36,520 bases of DNA from Nocardioides albidus (GTDB lineage: Bacteria; Actinomycetota; Actinomycetes; Propionibacteriales; Nocardioidaceae), in NCBI RefSeq assembly GCF_006335005.1, contig NZ_VDMP01000024.1, positions 321,091 to 357,610 on the forward strand. The letters run 5' to 3'. The notes under the pieces are model-generated. The model was given only the letters and a program-made list of their open reading frames with translations, was not told where the DNA came from and did no database searches. The position numbers and the translations under genes are program-made. Of this stretch, positions 1 to 11,500 are shown piece by piece. How positions within the stretch are numbered: the first letter of the stretch is position 1; each line of letters starts with the position of its first letter.

Positions 1-2352
1 GACGACACGACCGACGGACCGCCGGTGGTGACCACGGGAGTGACGCCGACACCGGGCGCGGGCGACGTGCCGGCCAAGGGGACGATCAAGGTGCTGGTCG
101 TCATGCTGCAGCCCAACGACACCGCGCCGACGAACCCGACGGCGACCCGCAACGACGTCGACGCCAAGTGGGCCACGGTCCGGACGTTCTACGACCAGGC
201 GAGCTACGGCCAGACCGTCGTCACGACGGCGCTGACCAACTTCGCGACCTTGGACGGCACCCTCGCCGACTTCGTCGACACGTCGCCGAACGTCGAGAAC
301 TTCCGACAGGACCAGCTCGACCGGATCGCTGCGATCGGCGCCAAGGCCGCCGTCGACCAGGGCCTGAAGCTCAACGACTACCAGATGATCGCCTTCGTCA
401 CGTTCACCGGCAAGACGTTCGTGCGGGCCTGGGGCGGCGGGTCGCAGAGCACGTTCTCCTACGACAACGGGCTCCCGGCGAGCGACCCGAACCGCATCTC
501 GATCAACCTGACGACCAACAACGCGATCAACACCCTGTTCATCAACGACAGAGCCGAGTGGGGGCGGTTCGCGCACGAGTTCGGCCACAACATCGTCTCG
601 GCTCCCACCAGTTCGGGTGACGGCACCGGCACCCTCGGCGAGGACGTCTACGGCTCGGACCTCGTGGATGCCGGGGCCGCCACCGCCGCCCCCTTCGAGA
701 TGATGGGCAACCACGACAGCCACCCCCTGTTCTCCGGCTACCACCTCGAAAAGCTCGGCTACTACAAGCCCGCCAATGTCCGTGAGCTGGTCTGGGACCA
801 CAACGCCAACGCCTTCACGATCGACGTGGTCGCGCACGGCCTCTCCGAGGACAGCGACCCGAACCGCGTCCACCTGGTGAAGATCAAGGTCTCCGACGCG
901 CTGTCGTACTACGTCCAGGTGCGTCAGCGTCCCGGGACCACCGCGCAGGTCTTCGACGACGACATCCCGTTCGGCGCATCGGCGAACCAGGGCGGTGTCG
1001 TGGTGACCCGCGCCATCGCCGGCGTGATGAACAACAACCAGCAGACGCGGTTCATCACCCTCATGCACGACCAGGTCACCCTCCTCAAGGACCAGTTCGC
1101 CGAGGACCCGGCCCGGGCGCTCAGGATCACCGTGCTCGACGACGCGGTACAGACGCGGCCGCTGGTCTGCCGGGTGCGCGTGGAGTGGGCGCAGAACATC
1201 TCCGACGACCCCAACGGCTCGTTCGACCTGAAGGTCGAGCCGTGGGGATCGGACTACACCTCACCCGACATCTGGGTCGACCGCGACCCGTTCGGCTCCT
1301 TCGACAACACCATCGACAGCCAGGGTCGGCCGCTCGGCAATGGCGACCGGCCCCGGGTCGACAAGGTCAACAAGTTCGTGTCCCGGGTGCATGTCTCGGG
1401 AGCGACCGGGGCGACCAACGTCAAGGTGACGCAGTACGCCGTGACGCCGCCCGGAGTCGGGGACAACGGCAATTGGTCGCCGATCGGGATCAGCACGGTT
1501 CCGTCGATCGCCGCCAACGGATCGGCGGACGTCACCTGCAACTGGGTGCCGGTCGTGGGCAAGCACACCTGCCTCAAGGCCTACGCCTCCGCGCAGCTGG
1601 GCGAGATCAGCGGACACAACAACTCCGCCCAGGAGAACGTCGCCGACTTCATCTCGGCCGGTGGCAGCCCGTGTGAGCCGGTGCTCGTCCGGACGGCGAT
1701 CCGCAACCCGGTCGACGAGCGGCGTGCCGTCCGGGTCTCCCTGACGGGCGTTCCGGAGGGGTGGATGGCCCAGATCCCGCATGCATGGGTCTGGCTCGAC
1801 GGCCTGGCCGAGAAGGAGATCGACGTGGCGATCTGGCCCACCGACGACCTCGCGGCGTACCGGATCGGCAGCCTGCGCGACGACGACAAGCGCGACGACC
1901 ATGCCAAGTACGTCGGTCTGGCGCCGGTCCGGGTCCGCGGCCAGGTGGAGCGGTCCTACCCGGTCAGCGTCATGCCGAACGGCGACCCGGCCGCGTCGCG
2001 GTTCTATCCGATCGGCGGCGTCTTCTATCGCGTGCACGTGCGGCGCAAGGCGGAGATCAGGATCGAGGTCGGGCAGGACAAGGAGCTCGGCGAGCTCGGG
2101 TACGTCGTCCACGGCTGGGTGCGGCCGGCAGTGGCCGACCAGCGGATCGTCATCGACGTCAGCGAGCCCGGCGGCCGGGACGTCGTGAACCTGGTGACCC
2201 TCTCCCGGCCGGACGGCTCGTTCGAGGCCAGCTTCGACCTCAGGGACGCCGTCGACCGTCACGGACCGGGCGCCTACACGGCACAGGCGTTCATCTTCGA
2301 CGCCGACGAGCTCGACGACGCCGAGTCCAACGCGATCCAGCTGTCGGTCTGA
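1..2352 (+). CDS. M6-like secreted zinc metalloprotease, 5' end cut off by the window edge
   Basis: The reading frame is open from base 1. The first possible start inside the window is GTG at 25, but the codons before it are open and linker-like (DDTTDGPP), so the true start and any signal peptide probably lie upstream. Counting from GTG 25 (775 aa), HEFGH at residues 184-188 is the HExxH zinc site. It is followed about 40 residues on by FEMMG and then HLEKLGYY, the pattern of M6 (immune inhibitor A-like) peptidases. Residues about 450-560 look like a CARDB-type adhesion domain (NVKVTQY, then IAANGSADVTCNW), and the last 100 residues like an Ig-type fold. I infer a secreted protease with C-terminal binding domains. 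It lies 167 bp upstream of the giant RTX-like gene, on the same strand. The substrate is unknown. Confidence 0.8.
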   Translation, partial: DDTTDGPPVVTTGVTPTPGAGDVPAKGTIKVLVVMLQPNDTAPTNPTATRNDVDAKWATVRTFYDQASYGQTVVTTALTNFATLDGTLADFVDTSPNVENFRQDQLDRIAAIGAKAAVDQGLKLNDYQMIAFVTFTGKTFVRAWGGGSQSTFSYDNGLPASDPNRISINLTTNNAINTLFINDRAEWGRFAHEFGHNIVSAPTSSGDGTGTLGEDVYGSDLVDAGAATAAPFEMMGNHDSHPLFSGYHLEKLGYYKPANVRELVWDHNANAFTIDVVAHGLSEDSDPNRVHLVKIKVSDALSYYVQVRQRPGTTAQVFDDDIPFGASANQGGVVVTRAIAGVMNNNQQTRFITLMHDQVTLLKDQFAEDPARALRITVLDDAVQTRPLVCRVRVEWAQNISDDPNGSFDLKVEPWGSDYTSPDIWVDRDPFGSFDNTIDSQGRPLGNGDRPRVDKVNKFVSRVHVSGATGATNVKVTQYAVTPPGVGDNGNWSPIGISTVPSIAANGSADVTCNWVPVVGKHTCLKAYASAQLGEISGHNNSAQENVADFISAGGSPCEPVLVRTAIRNPVDERRAVRVSLTGVPEGWMAQIPHAWVWLDGLAEKEIDVAIWPTDDLAAYRIGSLRDDDKRDDHAKYVGLAPVRVRGQVERSYPVSVMPNGDPAASRFYPIGGVFYRVHVRRKAEIRIEVGQDKELGELGYVVHGWVRPAVADQRIVIDVSEPGGRDVVNLVTLSRPDGSFEASFDLRDAVDRHGPGAYTAQAFIFDADELDDAESNAIQLSV

Positions 2353-2519
2353 GTGGACAGCTGCACACCCAAGTCTTTGCCTTCCAGTTCTGGGTTTTCA
2401 GTGCACTGCCAGGTAAAGGCGCGAAGACTGCGTGAGCAGCAGAACGGGGCCGGAATCCCGGCACCGACATCGCCCGAGGACCTCCGGGCCCGGGGCCGAC
2501 ATCTTCAGGACCCTCCACC
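2353..2519 (+). promoter_or_regulatory. Intergenic region before the giant RTX-like gene, with a 10-bp palindrome
   Basis: This 167-bp gap has a visibly lower-GC stretch at about 2365-2420, unlike the coding DNA around it, which suits a promoter. It contains the perfect palindrome CAGTGCACTG at 2399-2408. I see no convincing -35/-10 pair. The ribosome site of the downstream gene is weak (AGGA about nine bases before ATG 2520). Confidence 0.35.
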
Positions 2520-5500
2520 ATGAAGGCTTGTCGTCGCGCGTTCGTCGCGCCCATCTTGTCCCTGGCCACCGTCGCTGCCCTCGGGCTCGCGGTGCCGCCG
2601 CCCGCTGCCCGCGCCTCCGCGCCGGACGACACGACTGCGGCGATCACCGGACTGTTCGACCGGCTCGCCGCCGAGTTCCTCCCGCAGGTGGCGTCGAGCA
2701 CGGCGCTGTCGCAGCAGTTGCCGACGCTCGCGGTCACGCCTGCGGGTTCGGTGGGGCTGGCGACGGCGTTCGGCGACGCACTCGCACCCGGGGGACAGCT
2801 GGCGGACGCCGACACCAAGACGAACCTGAACGAGCTGACGTCGTACATCGACGGCGCCGACGGCGACGGCTGGACCTTCACCGCGACGAAGCCGACCGCC
2901 CAGAGCATCACCGTCGGCTTCCAGCGGACGGTGGCGACCGACGCCGGCCTCGACATCCGCTCCGACGACGGCACCCTGAGCCTGAGCACCGGCAGCGGGA
3001 TCGACGTGACCGGCACGCTCAGCGGATCCTTCACCTTCGGGTACGACGCATCGCGCGGCCTCGCGAGCCTGACCAGCCCGTCGCTGAGCATCGCCACCAC
3101 GGCCGACCTGCCGGACGGCAAGCAGCTCAACGCGGGTCTCGGCATCCTCGGCGTGAAGGTCGTCGGCACCGCCGGCGACACCGACTACCACCTGACCAGC
3201 AATGTGGTGACGACCTGGGCCAACCCCGACAACGACGCCGCCGGCACGCTGGCCTTCGACAACCCCGACACCCCGGCGGTCGACGACGGCGAACTGGCGG
3301 CGGACGGCGCGGGCACGGGCATCGTCACCGCCGCCCGGACCGGCTCGCTGGCCGGCCACCTGGTGGCCGAGCCGCGGGCCAACGACCGGGTGGCGAACCT
3401 GCCGAGCGTCGGCGGCACCGTCGACCTCAGCTCGACGTCCCCGGCCACCTTCGAGACGCCGAGCGTGAGCGCCGTCGTACCGGACGCGGCGAAGCCCTTC
3501 CTCACCCTGACGCCGCGCGATCTCGCCGCGGGCCTCTCCCAGGCTGCCTCCGCGATCATCGGGATGCAGGACGCGGGCGACGGCAACCTGCCGTTGATGC
3601 GCGGCTCGATCGGCAACGCCATCGACGCCGTCGGCGGCATCAAGGCGTTCCTGGCCGACCAGGTGCCGGACGCCGACACGAACGACCACACCCCCGGTCA
3701 GCCCAAGTTCGCCTCCCTGCAGGACATGCTCGCCGCGCTCGACACCGCGGCATATGCCTCCTCCGGATGGAGCATCGACGTCCTCGGCGGCGCCGACGCG
3801 GCGACCTTCGACGCCGCGACCAAGGTCGTCGGCTTCACCATCCGCACCACGCGCAGCGGGAAGAGCGACCTCGAGCTCAACATCCTCGGCGCACCCACGA
3901 CCGGCATCGGCACCTACTCCGCCACGGGCCTCACCGCGACCGGCGTCGACCTCGACGGTCCTCAGGGCACCGGCGGCGCCGAGCTCGTCGGACGCCGGGT
4001 GAGCGCCGGGACGTCGTACGGCACGATCGCCTCGATCGACAGCGAGCACGCCCTGACCCTCACCGCGGACGGATGGTCCAACGGCGAGCCGACGGACGGC
4101 ACGGTCTTCTCCATCCAGGCGGCCGACCCCAAGACCGGTGCGCCCGAGCTCGCCGGCACGCTCGAGGCCACGACCGGGATCGCCACCGCCAACGCGGACA
4201 CCTCCACGGCGACGGTGACTCCCGACGTCACTGTGACCCTGCCGATGGCGCTCGACCTGCGCGCGCCGCTGACCTATGTCAACGGCGACGGCGACACCGT
4301 GCCCGACTGCGACCCCGGCGCCGGTACGGCGCCCTGCCCGTTCCAGCAGGTCGACGACAGCGGTCTCGCCCGGGTGATCTCCTCGCTGCCGCTGGCCGGC
4401 GACCGCATCATGCTGCGCCGGTCCGCGCGCGACGTCCTCGTCGCCGACGCCGACATCACCTCGCCCGTCCAGATCCAGACGTCGAGCGGGTTCCTCGCGC
4501 TCTCGATCGGCGGCAAGGTCGAGATGACCGTCCCCGACGGACAGCATCTGCAGACGCTCGCCCTCACCGGCAGCGGCGACATCCCGATCCCGGCGTTCGT
4601 GGAGCAGGTCCGCCAACAGGCGGTGCGCACCTCCGCCTCGCCCGACGACGTGTTCACCCAGACCCTCGGCGGATCGGTGAAGGCCACGCTCGACATCAGC
4701 GTCGACGACGCGCCCGACGCCTTCGCCGACGGCGAGAACTCGACCTCGGTGGCCCTGGCCGCGAGCGTCGCCGCCCTCGCCGACGGCATCGGCGCCGGCG
4801 AGGTCACCGTGACGCCGGCCGACGCGACCCGCGCGGCCCTGCTCAAGGCGCTCAACTTCGAGCCGGACAACCCGACCTCGCTGTTCGGCGGCGTCCAGTC
4901 CGCGCTCCAGAAGGTCGGCAGCGAACTGACCTCCCTCGTCGGCGGTGGACTCGACACCCCGATCCCGTTCGTCGGGTCCTCCGTGGGCCAGCTCATCGGC
5001 GCGGGCACCAGCGGTGCCGGCGGAGTCACCTACGAGCAGCACGACTCGTCCGGCGACGTGCCGGCCACCACCTGGCTGACCGACGCCGAGACCGAGTTCG
5101 ACGACGCCTACGTCGGCCGCCAGGTCGTCGTGGGGTCGACACTCGCCACCGTCATCGGCCGGACGACCCACACCCTGGTCCTGGCGCCGCGGTTCACCAC
5201 CGAGCCCGCTGACGGAACGCCGTACCTCGTGGAGAACGAGCTGCTCGGCGCGGTCCACCGGCTGCAGCAGCTGACCCCGGACTCGCTGCAGGACACCATC
5301 GCGATGGCGGAGGACGCCCTCGGCAGTGACTCGACGATCGACTTCGGCCTCGTCGACGCCAACGGGGGCAGCGCCGGCGGCGAGCAGCTGCGCCTCGACC
5401 TCACCTGGCATCGGGCCTACGGCGTGGCGCGGCCGGTCAACCTGCAGTTCGGCGACCAGCAGCTCGTCGGCGGCACCGCGGGCGGCGAGCTGAGCGTCGA

Positions 5501-8500
5501 GGCGAGCGGCACGGTCACCTTGCGTCTGCTGGTGCCGCTGACCACCGAGGCGATGCTCGACCCGGTCAACAAGACGCTGATCGACCGATCCGCCACCGCG
5601 ATCGACCTCGACGTCGAGGTGACCGCCGACCCGGCCCGCCTCGGGGCCGACATCGGACCGATCAGCGTCGCGCTCGGCACGGAGCCCGACCCCGGCAGCT
5701 TCCACGCCGGCTTCGGGGTCGAGATCAAGGGCGCGACCGCCACGGGCACCGCGAAGATCGCGGACTTCTTCAGCGGCGGCTTCGACGTCGGAGTCACCGA
5801 CGGCGACGCCTGCGCCGCGGACGCGGTCATCGTCTGCGCGGACTTCCCGGTCTACGTCAACGGCGCCAAGGTGCCGGCGAACAACCTCACCGTGACCAGC
5901 ACGATGGGAGCCGGCGACGACCTGGCCGACGTGTTCGGCGACACGAGCACCGCCGTCGTGCTCCCGAGCGGACTCCAGTCGATCCTCGAAGGCACGCCGT
6001 TCAAGTTCGACACCCTCGCCGAGGGTCTCCAGCAGTACCTGTTCTACGCCGAGACCGCGCTGCGCACCGCCTCCAACGACGGCGAGATGCCGATCGTCGG
6101 CAAGGACCTGCAGGCCGGTGCCGACTTCATGGGCGCCACGCGCGCGAAGATCGACCAGTTCATAACGGAGAACGGCGACCCGACCACGGTCGGGGGAGCG
6201 CGCACCCTGCTCACCACGACCCTGGCCAACAAGCTCGGCGTCGTCGTCAACGGCGCGACCGGGATCCAGGTCGACTTCAGCTGTCGCCGGACGCTGGACC
6301 CGCCGTCGCCCGCGCCCACCGCCGCGGCGACCGGTGCCGCGGACGGCGACACGACGACGTACGTCTACAAGGTGGTCACGACCTTCAAGGACGCAGCCAA
6401 CAACGAGCACGACTCGGTGCCCTCCGAGGCGAGCGCGGCCGTGACCAACGCCGCGACCCTGTCCGCGACGAAGTACAACACCGTCACCTGGACCGCGGTC
6501 GACACCGCCACGAGCTACAAGATCCTGCGGGCCACCCAGACCGACTCGGGGACCTCGGCCTACACCTGGGTCGGCACCGTCACGAAGCCGACGGTGACCT
6601 TCGAGGACAAGGGCACCATGTCGACGGCGTACACCGCCCAGACGGCGGCGTACCGCCTCGACGCCGGCCCCTGTGCCGACGACGACTCGCTCACCGAGAT
6701 CGACGGCGTCACCCTCGGCCTCGTGCTCGGCCAGGGCGATGTCTCGGCCGCCAACGGCTGCCAGGACAGCGGCTCCCGAGGCAACTGCGCCGGTGGCAAG
6801 CTGCCGATCGACCTCGGCCTGCCGGGCCTGTCCCTCAAGACCGGCGAGGGCGGATCGGTCAGCGGCAAGGTCGGCTGGGCGCTGGACGTGAAGATCGGCC
6901 TGAGCCGCAGCAAGGGCTTCTACATCGACACCGCCGACGCCAACGAGTTCGAGGTGGGCGCGGCACTGCAGCTGGACCAGGCGGCCAACGCCAACGACCC
7001 CGACCTCAAGGCCCAGCTGTCGATCGTCAACGTCGACGTCACGAAGAAGTCCAACACGCCCGAGTTCGTCGGCCACTTCGGCATCGACATCAAGGACGGC
7101 GACGACGCCCTCACCCTGGCCGAGATCGGCCGCGCCCGGATCGCCGACACCATCGTCGTCAGCCTCGCCGCCAAGGTCGACATCGACTGGCACCTCGCCG
7201 CGTCCGTGGACGCCGCCCTGCCCGGTGTCTCCGCGGACTTCAAGCTGACCTGGGCCTGGGGTGCCGGCTCCGGCAACACCCCGGCCGACACCTCCGGGCT
7301 GAAGATCGCCTTCAACCACGTCACCCTCGACGCGGGCGCCTTCTTCGGCAAGGCGCTCAAGCCCTATCTGCAGCAGCTCATCGACGCGACGAAGCCGCTG
7401 CAGCCCATCATCGACACCATCTTCACCCCGATGCCGGTCATCTCCGACCTGTCCAAGGCGGCCGGCGGTGACGAGGTCACCATCGCCTCGCTCGCGGAGA
7501 CCTTCAACACGCTGGCCGGCGGACCGAAGATCAAGCCCTTCCTCGACGCGATCAAGACCGTCAAGGAGCTGCTCGCGGGGGTGAAGTGCGACGGCAACAC
7601 CTGCGGCGTCGACATCGGCAGCTTCAACCTGCTGGCCGACCGCGCGGCGACCACCAACAGCACCGCGGGCAACGCCAAGACGCTGATCGACAAACAAGGT
7701 CCGTCGTACCAGCCCAACGCCGGCGCGACCCAGCAGATCAACGCGAAGGACGCCTCCAACCAGCTCGCCAGCAAGGTGCAGCCGAAGGCCAGTCTCACGT
7801 CCGGCATCGCCATCCCGGTGATCGAGGACCCGACGATCCTGTTCGAGCTGATCACCGGCGGTGACATCGCCCTGGTGGAGTTCGACAGCGGCCCGCTCAG
7901 CCTGGGCTTCCAGTTCCAGAAGTCGTTCGGGCCGATCTACGCCCCGCCGCCGGTGATGATGGTGATCGGCGGAGGCGCGTCGGTCGAGCTCCGGATCGCC
8001 GCCGGCTTCGACACCTACGGCATCCGCCGGGCGATCGAGACGGGCGAGGCCGCCCAGGTGCTCGACAGCCTCTACTTCAAGACCGTGGACAAGAACGGCG
8101 TCCCGATCCCCGTGGTGAGGTTCACCGGCTACCTCGAGGCCGGCGCCTCGGTGTCCATCGGAGTCCTCGAGGTCGGCGTCGTCGGCGGCATCAAGCTCAC
8201 CGTCGGCTTCTACTGGAACGACCCCAACAACGACGGGAAGTTCCGGCTCTTCGAGTTCGCGGCGGCCGTGGCCAACAACCCGATCTGTCTGTTCAACGTC
8301 GGCGGCGAGCTCTCGCTCTACATCAAGGTGTTCGTCGAGATCGGGGTCAGCCCGTTCTCGGTCAGCTTCGACTTCACCCTGATCAACATCAAGCTGCTCG
8401 ACTTCAACCTCAAGCCCAACTGCACGCCGCCGCCGCCACGGCTCGGCGGCACCGAGGGCGGCGTCCTCTACGTCTTCGCCGGCAAGCTGGGCGGAGGCGG

Positions 8501-11500
8501 CCCCCGAGGCGACCCGTTCTGGGCGGCGAACAACAAGGACGAGACCTGGGTCGTGCGCCAGGTTCCGGCGTACTCCCAGGACGGCGCGGACCACGCCGCG
8601 GCGGTCGAGGTCCGCGGGCTCGGCATCACCGAGTCGTTCCCGGACACCGCCGAGAAGCCGATCCACACCGTGGTCCTCGACGGCCGCGGGTACGCCGGCA
8701 AGCTGACCGTGACCTTCACGGGAGGCTCGGCACCGGTCGCGGGCGCCAAGCCGGTCGCCTTCACGAAGAAGGCCGTCGTGTTCACCGGCTCGGGCGACGA
8801 CATCATCCGCACCGGCGAGGGCGACTCGTGGGTCGACTCCGGCGGCGGTGTCGACAGCGTCGTCACCATGGACCGCACCGACCTGTCGAAGCCCGCCGAC
8901 TCGGTCCAGGCGCACGTGGCCGGTGGCCCCAAGGGCGACAACATCACCGTCGGCAACGGCAAGGACACGGTCACCGGCGACGGCTCGCTCGTCGCCTCCT
9001 CGAAGGCGCGCAAGGTCGATCTCGCCCCGGAGAAGCCGGGACAGACCGACCTGCCCGACCCGATCGACGTGGCGACCCTCGCCGACCCGGCGGACGCACA
9101 GCTGTTCGACCCCGGCCTGTCCGACCCGGGCGCCGACCAGATCGCCGCCGGCCTCGGCCAGGTCCGGCTGTCCGGCAACGGCGGCATCGACACCATCGGC
9201 ACCGCGAACGACAGCATCCTCGCGGACTCGCAGGGCATCAAGGGCACGACCAAGGAGGCGCTCTACCGCGCGCACAGCTCGGTCCTCGTGGGCGGTGCCG
9301 GAGGCGATGTCATGAAGAGCGGCTCGGCCGACGACGAGGTCTACACCGGCTCGTACGCCAAGATCGACGAGACCGGCGAGGGCGCCGGGGACGCGGCGGG
9401 CGACGTCAACACCGTCGACTCGGGCATCGGCTCCGACAAGGTCTACGGCTCGAACGGCCGCGACTTCGTCACCACCGGATCGCTTCCCGCCCAGAAGGCC
9501 GTCGTGTACGGCGGCGGCGCGTCCGACGTGTTGTCGGGCGGTCGCGGCTCGGACGAGATCTACGGAGGCCCCGGAGACGACTACGTCATCGCCGCGCCCG
9601 CGACGGTCGGCGCACCCGGATCGATCACCGACGAGCTCGGCAGCGCCCGCGACGTCGACGTGCTGCCCGGAGCGGGTGGCAGCCCCAAGCTGTTGGTCGG
9701 CGGCACCGGCAGCGACCGGATCTACGGCTCCGACGGCACGTCGACGATCTTCGGAGACACGACCGTCGACAAGTGCGTCGAGCAGTCCGACCCGGTCAGC
9801 AAGGAGCCCGGGCAGACCACGGTCCCCGCGGACGCGGCCGACCTGATCATCGGCGGCAACGGTGTGGACACCGTCAACGCCGGCGGTGGCGACGACTGGG
9901 TGCATGCCGGTGGTGCAGGCGACCTGGTCTGCGGCAACGCCGGCAACGACCACCTCTACCTCGGCGACGGGGACGACCTCGCCTACGGCGGCAGCGGGAG
10001 CGACCAGGGCTACGGCGAGGCAGGAGCGGACCGCGTCTACGGCAACACCGGCGCCGACTGGCTCTACGGCGGCGCCGACGCCGACCGGATCCAGGGCAAC
10101 GACGGTGTCGACTGGCTCGACGGCGGCACCGAGGCGGACGTCCTCCTCGGCGGGACCTCGAAGGCGGGCCTGGCCGACGTGGCCGACACGGTGCTCGGCG
10201 GCGGTGGCGCCGACCGGCTGATCGGCGACAACGCGCAGACGGACCAACCGGCCGGGGCGGCATACCCGACGGACCTCGGCTCGGCGGATTCCTCACTCGG
10301 CGGTGGCGACTACCTCGCCGGCGGCGACGACGGCGACCTCGTCTACGGCGGCCTCGGCAACGACCGTGGCTACGGAGGCGCGGGTGACGACGTCATCGAG
10401 GGCAACGCGGGCACGGACCGGATCTGGGGCGAGACCGGGGACGACGACGTCACCGGCGGCTCCTCCGAGCTGGCCAGCGGCCTCTTCGCCGGCTCCGAGC
10501 CGGGCCGACCGGACAGCGACGACTTCCTGTACGGCGGGAACGGGCAGGACGTGATCGCGGGCGACAACGCCCGGATCGTCCGCACCGGCGATGCGCACCC
10601 GGTCATGGCGGGGCGCGGCCTGGCCGTCTCCCGTGGCGTGGACCTGGCCGACGAGGGAGCCGGATCACCGTCGGCGACGCTCTTCGGTGGGGACACCATC
10701 GAGGGCGGGGACGAGGCCGACGTGGTCTTCGGCCAGCGCGGCGGCGACGCGATCCTGCTCGACGCCGGAGCCGACTATGGCGAGGGCGGACCCGGGACCG
10801 ACTCGGTCGGCGGCGGGAGCGGCGACGACGACATCGTGGGCGGCTCGTTCACCCCGGCGTCCGGCGTCGCGCCGAACCTCACGGGTCAGCCGGATGCGGG
10901 CGACACCCTCGCCGGCGACGCCGGCCAGGACGTCCTGCTGGGCGACAACGGCTCCCTGACCCGGCCGCTCGTCGCCCTGCCGAGTGAGCTCGTCCCGCTG
11001 ACGTTCGACCGGGTCGCGGTGCAGCGGCTCGTGGCGCCGTACGACCTCGGGGACGCACCGGTGGGCGGCACCTCCGGGGCCGACACGATGACCGGCGGCG
11101 AGGACGCCGACCTGCTCCTCGGCCAGGGTGGCGACGACCGTGCCGACGGCGGCGCGGACGCCGACTATGCCGAGGGCGGGCAGGGCTCCGACCTCGTGCT
11201 GGGTGGCGGCGAGGACGACGACCTCGCCGGCGGCTCCTCCGCCTCGACGACGACGAACGCGGCCGGCGGGATCGGCCAGCCCGACGGCGCCGACGACGTG
11301 TACGGCGGCAGCGGATCCGACCTCGTGATCGGTGACAACGGCATGCTGACCCGAGCCGCGGCGGAGCGGGACTGGCGCACCGAGCGCTCGGACGCCCTCC
11401 AGTCCGCGCTGGTACCCGGCCGCCGGATCGTCCTCCACGACCTCAACGGCGTCGTTCCGGCGGCGGCGAACGGCACCCACTCCGGAGGCGACGCGATCTC

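Noticed and set aside
2505..10247. 2580-residue open frame on the minus strand under the giant gene
   Set aside because: Its composition is Val/Asp/Arg/Gly-rich mirror coding produced by GC-rich third positions; it has no domain or ribosome site, while the plus strand has a signal peptide and clear RTX repeats.
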